64,000 nt of DNA from Streptomyces sp. NRRL B-1347 (GCF_000720325.1 NZ_JOJM01000011.1:1-64000), one strand, 5' to 3'; positions 31,581 through 41,243 are shown, counted from the stretch's first letter. Numbers and translations: made by a program. The notes: generated by a model not told the origin, from the letters alone.

Positions 31581-32759
31581 ATGTCCCGCACCACCCCCAC
31601 GTACGACGTGATCGTGATCGGCCTGGGCGGCATGGGCAGCGCCGCCGCCCACCACCTGTCCGCGCGCGGGGCCCGCGTCCTCGGCCTGGAAAGGTACGGC
31701 CCCGTGCACCAGCGGGGCTCCAGCCACGGCGGCTCCCGGGTCACGCGCCAGTCGTACTTCGAGGACCCCGCGTACGTACCGCTGCTGCTGCGCGCGTACG
31801 AGCTGTACGAGCAGGTGGAGCGGGACACCGGGCGCGAGATCGCCGTCCTCTGCGGCGGGGTGATGGTCGGCAGGCCCGACGGGCGCGTCGTCTCCGGGGC
31901 GCGGCTCTCCGCCGAGACCTGGGACCTTCCGCACGAGATGCTCGACGCCCGCGAGATCCGCCGCCGCTTCCCGACGCTCGCGCCCCGCGCCGACGAGGTG
32001 GCGCTCTTCGAGCGGCGCGCGGGCCTCCTCCGGCCGGAGAGCACCGTGGCCGCACACCTCCAGCTCGCCACCCGGCAGGGCGCCGAGCTGCGCTTCGAGG
32101 AGCCGGTCGTCCGGTGGGAGCCGTACGGCGGCGGGGTGCGCGTGCACACGCCCGAGGACACGTACACCGCGGGCCAGTTGGTGATCTGCCCCGGTGCCTG
32201 GGCGCCCGAACTGCTCGCGGACCTCGGGGTGCCGTTCACGATCGAGCGGCAGATCATGTACTGGTTCCAGCCGACCGGCGGCGTGGGCCCCTTCCTGCCC
32301 GAGCACCATCCGATCTATGTGTGGGAGGACCCGGAGGGGGTCCAGGCGTACGGCTTCCCCGCGATCGACGGCCCCGGACTCGGTGCCAAGGTGGCCTTCT
32401 TCCGCAAGGGCGAGGTGTGCACCCCCGACACCATCGACCGCACGGTCCACCCGCACGAGGTCGCCGCGATGGCCGACCACATCTCCCGCCACATCCCGCT
32501 GCTCCCGGGGCGCCTGCTCAAGGCCGCCACCTGTATGTACACGACGACGCCCGACGAGCACTTCGTCATCACCCGGCACCCCGCCCATCCGGAGTCGGTG
32601 ACGGTCGCCTGCGGATTCTCCGGGCACGGCTTCAAGTTCGTGCCGGTCGTCGGCGAGATCGTCGCCGACCTGGCGCTCGACGGCACCACCGCGCACCCCA
32701 TCGAGCTGTTCGACCCGCGCCGGATCACCGGCCAGCTGCCCGCCGCGGCGCCCGCTTAG
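31581..32759 (+). CDS. Monomeric sarcosine oxidase / N-methyl amino acid oxidase
   Basis: A 392-residue FAD enzyme of the MSOX/MTOX type. It oxidises an N-methyl amino acid such as sarcosine to glycine, formaldehyde and hydrogen peroxide. The FAD motif [17 protein letters not shown] opens the protein. [26 protein letters not shown] is the typical N-terminal block, and Cys318 in [17 protein letters not shown] matches the covalent flavin cysteine. The ATG at 31581 follows TTGGAGACC. It lies 63 bp after the dimethylglycine-oxidase-like gene and 10 bp before the oxygenase gene, in one operon. N-methyltryptophan or pipecolate oxidation is possible, but the context favours sarcosine. Confidence 0.88.
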   Translation: MSRTTPTYDVIVIGLGGMGSAAAHHLSARGARVLGLERYGPVHQRGSSHGGSRVTRQSYFEDPAYVPLLLRAYELYEQVERDTGREIAVLCGGVMVGRPDGRVVSGARLSAETWDLPHEMLDAREIRRRFPTLAPRADEVALFERRAGLLRPESTVAAHLQLATRQGAELRFEEPVVRWEPYGGGVRVHTPEDTYTAGQLVICPGAWAPELLADLGVPFTIERQIMYWFQPTGGVGPFLPEHHPIYVWEDPEGVQAYGFPAIDGPGLGAKVAFFRKGEVCTPDTIDRTVHPHEVAAMADHISRHIPLLPGRLLKAATCMYTTTPDEHFVITRHPAHPESVTVACGFSGHGFKFVPVVGEIVADLALDGTTAHPIELFDPRRITGQLPAAAPA

Positions 32760-32769
32760 GAGGACCGAC

Positions 32770-33885
32770 GTGACGACCCAGGTCTCCAAGAGTCTCATCG
32801 CGACCCTGCCCGGCCGCTCGTACACCGACCCCGAGGTGTTCGAGCGCGAGCGGGAGCGCGTCTTCGAGGCGCTGTGGGTGTGCGCCGTGCGCGCCGCCGA
32901 CCTCGACAGGCCCGGCGCGTACCGCACCGTCCAGGTCGGCCGCGAGAGCGTCCTGGTCACCCGCGCCCGCGACGGCGGCCTGCGCGCCTTCCTCAACGTC
33001 TGTCGGCACCGGGGCGCCCGCCTGTGCGCGGACGACGCGGGCGAGGTGCGGCGCGGCCTCCAGTGCCCGTACCACGCGTGGACGTACGGCCTGGACGGCC
33101 GGCTCGTCGCGGCGCCGAACCTCACCGGGATGCCCGACGTCGACCGGACCGCGTACGGCCTGGTGCCGGTGGCCCTTCGGGAGTGGCTCGGCTACGCCTG
33201 GGTGTGTCTGGCCGACGAGCCGCCGTCGTTCGAGGAGACCGTGATCGGCGAGGTCACCGCGCGCCTCGGCGACCCGGCGGCCATCGAGCGCTACCGCGTC
33301 CACGACCTGGCCCTCGGACGGCGCGTCCGCTACGACGTGCGCGCCAACTGGAAACTGATCGTCGAGAACTTCATGGAGTGCTACCACTGCGCGACCATCC
33401 ACCCCGAACTGACCGACGTGCTGCCGGAGTTCACCGACGGCTTCGCCGCCCAGTACTACGTCGGGCACGGCGCGGCCTTCGGCGATGGGGTGCAAGGCTT
33501 CACCGTCGACGGCAGCGCGGGCTTCGGGCGCCTCCCGGAGGTCGCCGACGACCAGGACCGGCGCTACTACGCGATCACCGTCAGGCCGACGGTGTTCGTG
33601 AACCTCGTGCCGGACCACGTGATCCTGCACCGCATGTTCCCGCTGGCCGTGGACCGTACAGCCGTCGAGTGCGACTGGCTGTACGCACCCGACGTCGTGG
33701 CCTCCGGGGCCGATCTGTCGAAGTCGGTGGAGCTCTTCCACCGGGTCAACGAGCAGGACTTCGCGGCGTGCGAGCGCACCCAGCCCGCGATGAGCTCCCG
33801 CGCCTACCGGCAGGGCGGGGTGCTCGTGCCGACCGAGCACCACATCGGGGAGTTCCACGACTGGGTGACCCGGCGGCTCGCCTGA
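32770..33885 (+). CDS. Rieske non-haem iron oxygenase, glycine betaine/stachydrine demethylase-like
   Basis: A 371-residue oxygenase alpha subunit. The Rieske cluster ligands are Cys78/His80 (CRHRGARL) and Cys99/His102 (CPYHAWTYG). The mononuclear iron site is in ENFMECYHCATIHPEL with His206 and His211. The family includes choline monooxygenase and the bacterial glycine betaine and proline betaine demethylases. Its likely reaction is removal of one N-methyl as formaldehyde. The GTG at 32770 follows AGGAGG and starts 10 bp after the sarcosine-oxidase-like gene. Electrons should come from the ferredoxin and reductase at 24268-26006. The exact quaternary amine (glycine betaine, proline betaine, carnitine) cannot be decided here. 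Confidence 0.87.
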   Translation: MTTQVSKSLIATLPGRSYTDPEVFERERERVFEALWVCAVRAADLDRPGAYRTVQVGRESVLVTRARDGGLRAFLNVCRHRGARLCADDAGEVRRGLQCPYHAWTYGLDGRLVAAPNLTGMPDVDRTAYGLVPVALREWLGYAWVCLADEPPSFEETVIGEVTARLGDPAAIERYRVHDLALGRRVRYDVRANWKLIVENFMECYHCATIHPELTDVLPEFTDGFAAQYYVGHGAAFGDGVQGFTVDGSAGFGRLPEVADDQDRRYYAITVRPTVFVNLVPDHVILHRMFPLAVDRTAVECDWLYAPDVVASGADLSKSVELFHRVNEQDFAACERTQPAMSSRAYRQGGVLVPTEHHIGEFHDWVTRRLA

Positions 33886-33914
33886 GCACCGCGCGCCCCG
33901 CGGGGCTCGGGCAG

Positions 33915-33961
33915 CTGCCGTCCCGCACGGCTCAGGCGACTGCCGTCCCGCACGGCTCAGG
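33915..33961. repeat. 22-bp perfect direct repeat at a convergent gene junction
   Basis: The sequence starting CTGCCGTCCCGCACGG and ending CTCAGG occurs at 33915-33936 and 33940-33961, three bases apart. The second copy carries the stop codon of the SMC-like gene. It lies in a 71-bp gap after the oxygenase. It is likely a recent duplication. Confidence 0.85.
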
Positions 33962-36900
33962 TGGTCGCGGGCCGCTTGTACATCCGCGTCGCCGTGATCT
34001 CCCCGTGCACCGTCTCCTCGGCCGGGGCCTGCTGCCCCTGCGGCAGACCCGGCCGCAGGTGCTCCTCGACGCTGATGTACTTCAGGCCCGCCCGCAGGTC
34101 CGCGTCGTTGCGCAAGCGGATGACCAGCGGGAACTCGGCGAGCGCGGTCGTGTCGAACAGGCCGGTGGTGTACAGCAGCTGCACGCCGAGGGCGTCCGAG
34201 ACGGCCCGCTGGAGCTCCAGGAGGTACGTGGCGTTGGCGCGGCCGATGGGGTTGTCGAGGAACAGGGTGCCCGCGTGGCGGTGCTTGTCGCGGCCCCGGT
34301 CGTTCGACCGCAGGGCGGCCATCGTGCAGTACAGGGCGATGGCGGCGGTCAGCAGCTGGCCGCCGGAGAACACGTCGCCCATCTGGCCGACGGGGACGCG
34401 CTCGGCGCGCAGCACGGCGTCGGGCTTGAGGATCTCCACGGCGATGCCGCGCGGCTCCAGGGCGGCCTGAACTCCCCTGAGCAGCAGGGACATTCCGTCC
34501 CTTCGCAGGTCGGAGTTCTTCTTCACGGCCGCGCGGGTGGCCTCGTCGATGACCAGGCCGAGGCGCTCCACGAGCGTGGCCTGGTCGGGCTCCTCGAAGC
34601 GGATGCGCAGGAACTCCTGGCCCGACCACTCGCCGAGGCCTTCGGGGAGCCGGGACAGGCGCTGGGCGGACCGCAGGGTGGCGAGGGCCGACTCGACGAG
34701 CCCGCGCAGCCGGTCGACGATGCTGTCGCGGTTGCGCTCCAGCTGCTCCAGCTCGTCGGTGAGCACGCGCAGGCGGGGCGCGAAGGCGTCCGCCCACTTC
34801 TTGGCGTGCTCGGGCAGCGCCGCGGCGGGCAGCTCGCGGATCTGCTGGCGGGCCGGGGTGCGGACCTGTTCGTAGCGCGTGGAGTTGGCGTGCCGGACCA
34901 GGACGTCGCTCGCCTCGCGCACCGCCGTCTCGGCCGCGGACAGGTCGGCGGCGCAGCCGCGCAGCGAGCGGCGGGCCTCCGCGGCGGCCTGCCGGGCCTC
35001 CTCCAGGGTGCCGGGGTGGGGTTCGGGCTGCTCGTCCTCGTCCGCTTCGTGGTGCTCGCGGAGCAGGTCGCGCAGGAGCGCGGCCGTCTCGTCGAAGCCT
35101 CCGGCCGCGTCCTCGGTGGCGCGGTGGGTGCGCAGGAGCGCGGCGTGCGCCTCCTTGGCCCGGGTCAGGTCCTCGCTGTGCGCGGCCAGTTCGCCCGTGG
35201 CGGTGCGCAGCAGCGCCTGGGCGTGCTCGGCGTCGGCGGGCACCAGGTCATCGGGCAGCTCGGTGTGCGCGTCGCCGTCCTCGGGCGCGTGCCGCTCGGC
35301 CTCGCCGCGCAGGCGGCCGAGCTGCTCGCTGGCGGCGGACGCGCGCGACTCGATGAGCTGGACCTGTGCCTCCGCTCGCGCGGCGGCGGCCTGCCGGGAG
35401 GGGCCGTCGGCGCCGTCGGTGCCTTCGAGGAGCTGGGCGGCGCGGGTGCGCACCTTGTTGCTGAGCCGGTCGAGCTCGGCGAGGGCGGCGGACTCGTCGC
35501 TCTCGGCCCGGGCCTGCTCGGCGCGCAGGTCGGCGCCGACACCGACCTTCTCGTAGAGCTGCGAGGCCGCGCGGTAGGCCTCGCGCAGGGCGGGCAGCGA
35601 GGTCTTGGGGGCGTCCTCGTCCAGGGCGAGGTCCTCCGGGGCGCCGGCGATCTCGGCGCGCTCGGCGCGCAGGGCGCGGGCGGTGCGGCGGGCGTCGTCG
35701 GCGGCGCGCTGCGCGGCACGGCGGTCCTCGTCGGCGGCGCGGGCGCGGTCGAGGCAGGCCTGGGCGCGGGCCTCGGACTCCACGGCCTCGTCGGCCAGTT
35801 CGCGCAGTTTCGTCTGCCATCCGGCGCGCTCGCGCAGCCGGAACGCGAGGCCCGCGAGGGCGTCGGCGGCGCGGCGGGCGCGCTGGGCGGCCTCCTGCCG
35901 CTCGTCGCGCACGCGCGCGGCCTCGCTGGCGATCTCGTCGGCCTCGGCGCGGGCGGTACGGGCCTCGGTCAGCTCGGCCTCCGCCTCCTCGGCGAAGGCG
36001 CGGGCCTCGCGCGCGGCGACGGCCAGCTCGCCGAGGCGCCCGGCCGGGCAGCCGGAGCGCCAGGACGCGAGCCGGGCGGCCAGCTCCCGGTCCTTGGCCA
36101 GGCGCTGGGCGAGCACGCGGATCTCGTCGTCGCGCCGGGTGGCGCGGGCGCGCAGGGCCTGCCGCTCCTCGTCGGCGGCGTGCTCGTCGTGCATGGCCGG
36201 GTTCGGCGGCACCAGGAAGACGGCGCGGGCGTCGTCCTCCGCCGCGGCCTCGTCGCCGGGGGCCGGGGCCAGGAGCGCTGCGGCCGTGCCGACGGCGACG
36301 GTGGAGCGCGGCAGCAGGGCGGCACCGGCGAGCGCCTCGCGGGCCCGCACGTGGGTGTCGGGGTCGGTGATGATGACGCCGTCGACGAGCTCGGGCCGGG
36401 CCGCGAGCACGCGCGCGTGGTCGGTGGGGTCGACGGCCTGGGCGAGGTAGCGCCAGCCGGGCAGTGCCGGGATGCCCTGCTCGCCGAGGAACTCGACGGT
36501 GGCCAGGACGTCGGGGCCCGGCGGCAGCAGGCCGCCGTCGCCGAGCGCGCCGAGGATCCGGGCGTCGTCCGCGGCCGCGGTGCGCAGCTCGAACAGCTGC
36601 CGCTCGGCGGCGGCCACCCCGTCCTCCAGGAGGCCGCGCAGGTCGTCGGCGCTGTGGTCGAGGTGCTCGGCGGTGAGGGCCGCGGCTTCCTCCGGGCGGC
36701 CTTCCTGGTCGGTGGCCGCGGCGCCCTCGGGCGTGCCGCCGGTGCCGTCGTCGGCGGCCGCGCGGCGCGGCTGCGGCACACCGGCGCCGAACGTGCCCGC
36801 GGGACCGGGCAGACCGAGCAGTTCCGCGAGCCGCTCGTCGCGTGCGAGGGACTCGGCGGTGCGCCGCTCCGCGTCGTACGCCTGCTCTGCGGCCGTCGCG

Positions 36901-38648
36901 GCGTCGGCGGCGCGGGCCGCCGTCAGCTCGGCACGGGCCTCCGCGGCGCCGGCCTCCTTGGCGTGCTCGGTGGCCCTGCGCCCGGCCTCGCGGGCGGTGT
37001 CCCAGGCGGCGACCGCGGTCTTCTCCGCGTCGCTAGCGGCGAGCGCGGCGCGCGCCGGGTCGGCGTCGGGAGCGCTGTCGTCGAGCCAGCCCGCGCGGAC
37101 GGCCTCCGCGGTCTCCTGTTCGACCTCGGCCAGGCGCTGGCGCAGGTGGCCGGTCTCGCTGCGGGCCCGCTGCGCCTCGGTGGCGGCGGCGGTGGCGTCG
37201 CGGTGGGCGGCCTCGCCGGTCTCCTGGAGGGCGGCGGAGCGCTCCTCCTCCTCGTTCGCGTGCGCCTCGGCGCCCTCGGCGGCCGTGTGCAGTGCCCGGA
37301 CGAGGTCGGCGGCGGCCTTGGCGCGGGCGGCGAGCGCGGGGGCCGCGTCCCGCTCGGCCTCGCGGATGGCGGCGGCCACGCGCGCGGAGCGGTCGGCGGC
37401 CGCCCGGTGCCGCAGGACGGCCTCGGCGGCCTGCCACGCCGCGTGCAGGGTACGGGCGTCGGCCAGCTCGCGACGCTGGGCGGTGGCGGCCTTCTCGGCG
37501 ACGGTGAGCGCCAAGGAGGCGTGCCGGTAGGCCAGTTCGGCGGAGATGCGGGCGGAGCGCTCGCGGGCCTGCTCCGCCGAGGTGACGGTGTGCGCGGCGG
37601 CCGTGACCTGCTCGGCGAGGTCCGCGGCGCGGCCGCGCTCCTCGACGGCGCGGGCGGACAGGCGGCGGGCGAGGGTGCGGGTGCGCCGCTCGGCGCCCGC
37701 GTGCACGTCACGCGCGCGTGCCCGGGTCTCGGCGGCGTCGACGATGCGGCCGAGCAGGTCGACGGAGCCCGCGGTGAAGTCCCGCTCGGCGATGAGCTCG
37801 GCGCGGCGGCCGAGTTTGTTGCCGAAGCCGTGGACGAGGTCGGCGAGGCCGTCCGTGTCGCGGGTGTCCGTGACGGCGCGCAGCAGCAGGTCGGTGAAGT
37901 CGGAGTCCTTCTTGACGGCGAAGAGGCCCGCGGCCTCGCCCTCGTCGGCGTTCATCTCGCGCTGGTAGCGGAAGAGTTCGGGGTCGAGGCCCAGGTCGCC
38001 GAGGTGTTCGTTCCACCGGTCGTGGATCTCTTCCCAGTGCACTTCGAGGTGCGGGTACGCCTTCCCCGCCTCCGTCAGGGCGTCCCGGAAGCCCTTCATG
38101 GTGCGGCGGCGGCCCTGCGCGCCCGACGCGCCCTCCGCGGTGGGCCTGACGGCGGTGGACTCGGCGACGGGCAGCGAGTCCAGGCTCATGCCCGGGCCGG
38201 GCCGGAACGAGTACCAGGCCTCGGCGAACTTCCGCGGGTCGTTGGAGACCTGGCGGCCGCGCCACTCGCTGACCTTGCCGACGACGACGCACTCGCCGGT
38301 CAGCGTGTGCTGCCACTCCAGGGCGACGTGGCCGCAGTCGTCGGCCAGCAGGAACTTGCGCAGGACGCCGGAGCTGGCGCCGCCCAGGGTGTTGCGGTGG
38401 CCCGGCAGCATCACCGAGAAGATCAGCTTGAGCAGGACGGACTTGCCGCCGCCGTTCTCCAGGAAGAGCACGCCGGCGGGCGCGGGCCTGCGCGGCGGGC
38501 CGACCGGCTCCTCCTCGAAGAACTCCGCCTGCGCGGGCGCGGGGTCGGGCACCACGTCGCCTACTCCGCGCAGGTCGAGGACGGTGTCGGCGTAGCGGGC
38601 ACCGGCAGGTCCGATGGAGTAGAGGCGGACCCGGGACAGCTCGTACAT
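33957..38648 (-). CDS. Large SMC-like ATPase (MukB/MksB/JetC-type), 1563 residues
   Basis: A giant coiled-coil ATPase with SMC layout. The N-terminal head has a Walker A of the form ENGGGKS (residues 64-70). Long Ala/Arg/Glu-rich coiled coils span about 270-660 and 820-1390. A non-coiled globular segment at about 685-820 lies exactly in the middle, where an SMC hinge belongs. The C-terminal head has the signature FSGGQ (1427-1431) and Walker B TLFLDNP, where Asn replaces the usual catalytic Glu. Related non-canonical SMC proteins load on DNA with a kleisin and a winged-helix partner. Two upstream genes on the same strand fit those roles. I do not recognise a named family, and no jetD/mksG-type nuclease follows. 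The likely role is chromosome or plasmid DNA handling. Confidence 0.75.
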   Translation of the reverse strand: MYELSRVRLYSIGPAGARYADTVLDLRGVGDVVPDPAPAQAEFFEEEPVGPPRRPAPAGVLFLENGGGKSVLLKLIFSVMLPGHRNTLGGASSGVLRKFLLADDCGHVALEWQHTLTGECVVVGKVSEWRGRQVSNDPRKFAEAWYSFRPGPGMSLDSLPVAESTAVRPTAEGASGAQGRRRTMKGFRDALTEAGKAYPHLEVHWEEIHDRWNEHLGDLGLDPELFRYQREMNADEGEAAGLFAVKKDSDFTDLLLRAVTDTRDTDGLADLVHGFGNKLGRRAELIAERDFTAGSVDLLGRIVDAAETRARARDVHAGAERRTRTLARRLSARAVEERGRAADLAEQVTAAAHTVTSAEQARERSARISAELAYRHASLALTVAEKAATAQRRELADARTLHAAWQAAEAVLRHRAAADRSARVAAAIREAERDAAPALAARAKAAADLVRALHTAAEGAEAHANEEEERSAALQETGEAAHRDATAAATEAQRARSETGHLRQRLAEVEQETAEAVRAGWLDDSAPDADPARAALAASDAEKTAVAAWDTAREAGRRATEHAKEAGAAEARAELTAARAADAATAAEQAYDAERRTAESLARDERLAELLGLPGPAGTFGAGVPQPRRAAADDGTGGTPEGAAATDQEGRPEEAAALTAEHLDHSADDLRGLLEDGVAAAERQLFELRTAAADDARILGALGDGGLLPPGPDVLATVEFLGEQGIPALPGWRYLAQAVDPTDHARVLAARPELVDGVIITDPDTHVRAREALAGAALLPRSTVAVGTAAALLAPAPGDEAAAEDDARAVFLVPPNPAMHDEHAADEERQALRARATRRDDEIRVLAQRLAKDRELAARLASWRSGCPAGRLGELAVAAREARAFAEEAEAELTEARTARAEADEIASEAARVRDERQEAAQRARRAADALAGLAFRLRERAGWQTKLRELADEAVESEARAQACLDRARAADEDRRAAQRAADDARRTARALRAERAEIAGAPEDLALDEDAPKTSLPALREAYRAASQLYEKVGVGADLRAEQARAESDESAALAELDRLSNKVRTRAAQLLEGTDGADGPSRQAAAARAEAQVQLIESRASAASEQLGRLRGEAERHAPEDGDAHTELPDDLVPADAEHAQALLRTATGELAAHSEDLTRAKEAHAALLRTHRATEDAAGGFDETAALLRDLLREHHEADEDEQPEPHPGTLEEARQAAAEARRSLRGCAADLSAAETAVREASDVLVRHANSTRYEQVRTPARQQIRELPAAALPEHAKKWADAFAPRLRVLTDELEQLERNRDSIVDRLRGLVESALATLRSAQRLSRLPEGLGEWSGQEFLRIRFEEPDQATLVERLGLVIDEATRAAVKKNSDLRRDGMSLLLRGVQAALEPRGIAVEILKPDAVLRAERVPVGQMGDVFSGGQLLTAAIALYCTMAALRSNDRGRDKHRHAGTLFLDNPIGRANATYLLELQRAVSDALGVQLLYTTGLFDTTALAEFPLVIRLRNDADLRAGLKYISVEEHLRPGLPQGQQAPAEETVHGEITATRMYKRPATT

Positions 38649-38739
38649 GGCGGCGGACTCTCGTCGTAAGTCGGTGACTCGTGCGGAACGGCGGGGCGTC
38701 GGGGCAGGTCCCCGGTGACGGGGTCCCGGCCCCGGGGGG

Positions 38740-39633
38740 TCAGGCGTGGAACGGCAGGCCCGCGTCGGCCACCAGCTCCAGGTCGTCGGTGTCGTCGGGG
38801 GGCAGGAGCGTCGCCGAGCCGTCCGTGACGGGGACGACGCCGAGCTCCAGGAGCTCGGCCATGGCGGCGCTGCCCGCCATGTCGCGCACCTGGAGCTGAT
38901 AGCGCGCCGTCGTGCGGTAGGTCCCGCCGGAGTCGTCGCCGGTGCGCTGGAGGAAGCCGGAGTCGGTGAGGAACGCGGCGGCCTTGCCGACGATTCCGGT
39001 GGTCGAGCCGGCCAGTCTGCGCGCGTCCTTGGTGGCTCCGGTGGAGCTGCGCCGGGCCCAGACGCGCCAGGCGGACTCCAGGCCCGGGGCGTTCGTCGCC
39101 GGGTCGGTGTTCTCGCCCTGCTCCTCGGCGCGCTCCTCCAGGCGGCGGCAGGCCTGGCGGACGAACGCGTCGACCCCGTTGACGGTGACGCGGCCGATGT
39201 AGCCGTCGTCGGCGAGGTCCTCGGGGCGCGGGAAGGCCATGGCGGCGACGGCGAGGTGGGCGAGGCCGTGCAGGAAGCGGTCGGTGGAGTCGGCGGCGGC
39301 GCGCCGGGCGTAGTCGCCCATGCGGACGGCGAACACGGAGTCCTCGGCGGCGGTGACCGCCATCCCCGCGCGCGGGGACACCTCCAGGACGACGAGCCCC
39401 AGGCCGGTGGCGACGGCGTCGGCGAGGCGCGCGAAGGGCGGGTCCTCGCGGTAGCGGCGGAGCAGGTCGCCGTACTCCTGGTCGCGGGCGGGCTGGAGCT
39501 TGGGCTGGAGCCCGAAGGCGACGAGCCGGGCCGCGTCGGCGGCGTCGGCCGGGGTGACGGCCGGGGCGGCCGCCGGGGCCGGGGCGGAGTCCGGCTCGCC
39601 CCACGCGGCGTGCTCTGCGGGGTGGTCGGTCAC
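38740..39633 (-). CDS. Probable MksE/JetB-like (kite) accessory protein
   Basis: A 297-residue protein of no recognised domain. After a Pro/Ala-rich N-terminus (to about residue 32) it is helical with a possible winged helix (STTGIVGKAAAFLTDSGFLQRTGDDSGGTYRTTARYQLQVRD by content, roughly 220-260). It lies between a 508-residue gene and the SMC-like gene on one strand. The order and sizes match kleisin, kite, SMC operons such as mksFEB and jetABC. The assignment rests on that context, not on sequence similarity. The GTG at 39633 has AAGGAGCC upstream; a longer open frame to 39786 overlaps the previous gene. A 91-bp gap separates it from the SMC gene. Confidence 0.6.
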   Translation of the reverse strand: MTDHPAEHAAWGEPDSAPAPAAAPAVTPADAADAARLVAFGLQPKLQPARDQEYGDLLRRYREDPPFARLADAVATGLGLVVLEVSPRAGMAVTAAEDSVFAVRMGDYARRAAADSTDRFLHGLAHLAVAAMAFPRPEDLADDGYIGRVTVNGVDAFVRQACRRLEERAEEQGENTDPATNAPGLESAWRVWARRSSTGATKDARRLAGSTTGIVGKAAAFLTDSGFLQRTGDDSGGTYRTTARYQLQVRDMAGSAAMAELLELGVVPVTDGSATLLPPDDTDDLELVADAGLPFHA

Positions 39634-39709
39634 GGCTGCGGCTCCTTGCTGCGGTGGTTCGGTCGTACGTCTCCTGGGGTGCCCGGGGCGGTGCCGCGGG
39701 CCCGGGGCG

Positions 39710-41236
39710 TCACGCCGCCTCCGTGCGGTCGGCGGCCATCCCCGCGGCGTCGAGCAGCGCGGTGCCGACGATGAGGTCGGCGCCACCGAACTCCGGGTCG
39801 TCCAGGTCCGTGCCGTCGTCCACGGCGAACAGGAGCCGCTCCTCGCCCTGGCGGTAGGCGGTGCCCACCGGCGGGCTCGCCGCGTGCACGGCGAGCAGGG
39901 CGACCAGGTACGGCAGGTCGGGGTCGCGGCGGCGGGCGTCGGCGAGCAGCCCGGAGAGCCTGCGCGGCGCGTCCGGCGGCAGGGCGAGCAGCTCCATCGC
40001 GCCGGCCAGCTGCTCCTCGCTGAAGCGGCTGTCGTCGGGCGTGGCGATGAGGTCGGGCTCGGGCATCTCGGCGCCGAGGTGCTCGCGCTCTATCGGCGGG
40101 GTCAGGAGTATGTCGACGAGGTCGCCGACGCGCACGGACACGGGCGTGCGCAGGCCCGTGCCGTGGGCGAAGAAGGCGTCCGTGACGCGGGTGGCCTGCT
40201 CGGCGGGGAGCGGGAGCACGGGGGCGACGAGCTGGCCGTACAGGTCGAGGCCGGTGCGTGCGGCGGGGGTGGCGAAGGCCTGCCGGTCCTGCTCGGCGCG
40301 GAACAGGGGGCCCGCTTCGAGGAGCCGGGACTGGAGCTGGGTGTGGCGGCGGATGCAGTCCTTGACGATGTCGACGAGCTCGGCGGCGCGGCGCTTCTGC
40401 TCGGGGTCCTCGGACTCGTCGCGGGCCTTGCGGATGTTCGTCAGGATCGCGTTCTCGTGGCGGTAGCGGTCGGCCACGTGGTCGAGGGCCTCGGCGATCA
40501 TGTCGGGGACGGCGTTCAGCCAGTCGACCGCGCGGACGTTGCGCCGGGTGGCGTCGAGGGCCTTGCGGAGGGTCTCCGAGTACTGCACCGTGCGGTAGCG
40601 CGCCTGCTCGGCGGCGAGCTGGGCGTCGGCGAGGCGGCCCCGGCTGATGAGCACCTCCAGCTTCACCTCAGCGGCGATCTGGGCGCTGGTGACGTCCGTG
40701 TCGAGGGCGCCCACCAGGACGTTCACGGCCTCGTCGGTGGTGCGGAGGTAGACACCGCCGCCGTATCCGGGGACTTCCTCGATGAGTTTGAAGTCGTAGT
40801 CCCGGCGGACGTACGTCCCGTCCGGGTCGAAGGTGCCGTAGACGGCGCGGAAGCCGCGGTCCACGCTGCCGACGTTGATCAGGTTCTCCAGGACCCAGCG
40901 GGCGACGCGCTCGTGCTCGGCGGCGGGGCGGCGCGGGGCCTGGGCGGCGACGCGGGGCAGCAGCCGGGCGACGATCTGCTCGTGGTCGGCGCCCGTGTCG
41001 AAGTCCATGTTCAGCGTGACGAGGTCGATGGCGGACAGGGCCACCTCCGCCATCGCGTACACCGAGTACTCCCCCGCGAGGTTGGCCTTGCGGGCGTCCA
41101 GGTCGTGCAGCGGCGCCGTGCACGCGAGCGCGCGCAGGCGCCGCGCCAGGCCCTCGTCGGCGGCCGGGCCAGGCGCGGGCCGCGGCCCCGCGCTGAGCTG
41201 GGGCGGAGCGGTGTCCGATACGGCAGGCGAAGTCAC
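39710..41236 (-). CDS. Probable MksF/JetA-like (kleisin) subunit
   Basis: A 508-residue, mostly helical protein without a recognised domain. A winged-helix-like N-terminus is followed by a region reading DYDFKLIEEVPGYGGGVYLRTTDEAVNVL, then by long amphipathic helices (residues about 180-320). This is the layout of MukF/MksF/JetA kleisins. It is the first gene of the leftward operon with the kite-like and SMC-like genes, and gaps are 77 and 91 bp. I start at the GTG at 41236 (VTSPAVSD); TAGTCT ends seven bases before it, so the mRNA may be leaderless. A TTG at 41266 is possible but has no ribosome site. Kleisin identity is inferred from context and size. Confidence 0.6.
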   Translation of the reverse strand: MTSPAVSDTAPPQLSAGPRPAPGPAADEGLARRLRALACTAPLHDLDARKANLAGEYSVYAMAEVALSAIDLVTLNMDFDTGADHEQIVARLLPRVAAQAPRRPAAEHERVARWVLENLINVGSVDRGFRAVYGTFDPDGTYVRRDYDFKLIEEVPGYGGGVYLRTTDEAVNVLVGALDTDVTSAQIAAEVKLEVLISRGRLADAQLAAEQARYRTVQYSETLRKALDATRRNVRAVDWLNAVPDMIAEALDHVADRYRHENAILTNIRKARDESEDPEQKRRAAELVDIVKDCIRRHTQLQSRLLEAGPLFRAEQDRQAFATPAARTGLDLYGQLVAPVLPLPAEQATRVTDAFFAHGTGLRTPVSVRVGDLVDILLTPPIEREHLGAEMPEPDLIATPDDSRFSEEQLAGAMELLALPPDAPRRLSGLLADARRRDPDLPYLVALLAVHAASPPVGTAYRQGEERLLFAVDDGTDLDDPEFGGADLIVGTALLDAAGMAADRTEAA

Positions 41237-41243
41237 GGTGCAC

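Noticed and set aside
33957..41236. A complete Wadjet or type II JetABCD (DUF2397/2398/2399) defence locus
   Set aside because: The proteins do not begin or end like the type II families I know, and no nuclease gene follows. I kept only the wider SMC-type suggestion.
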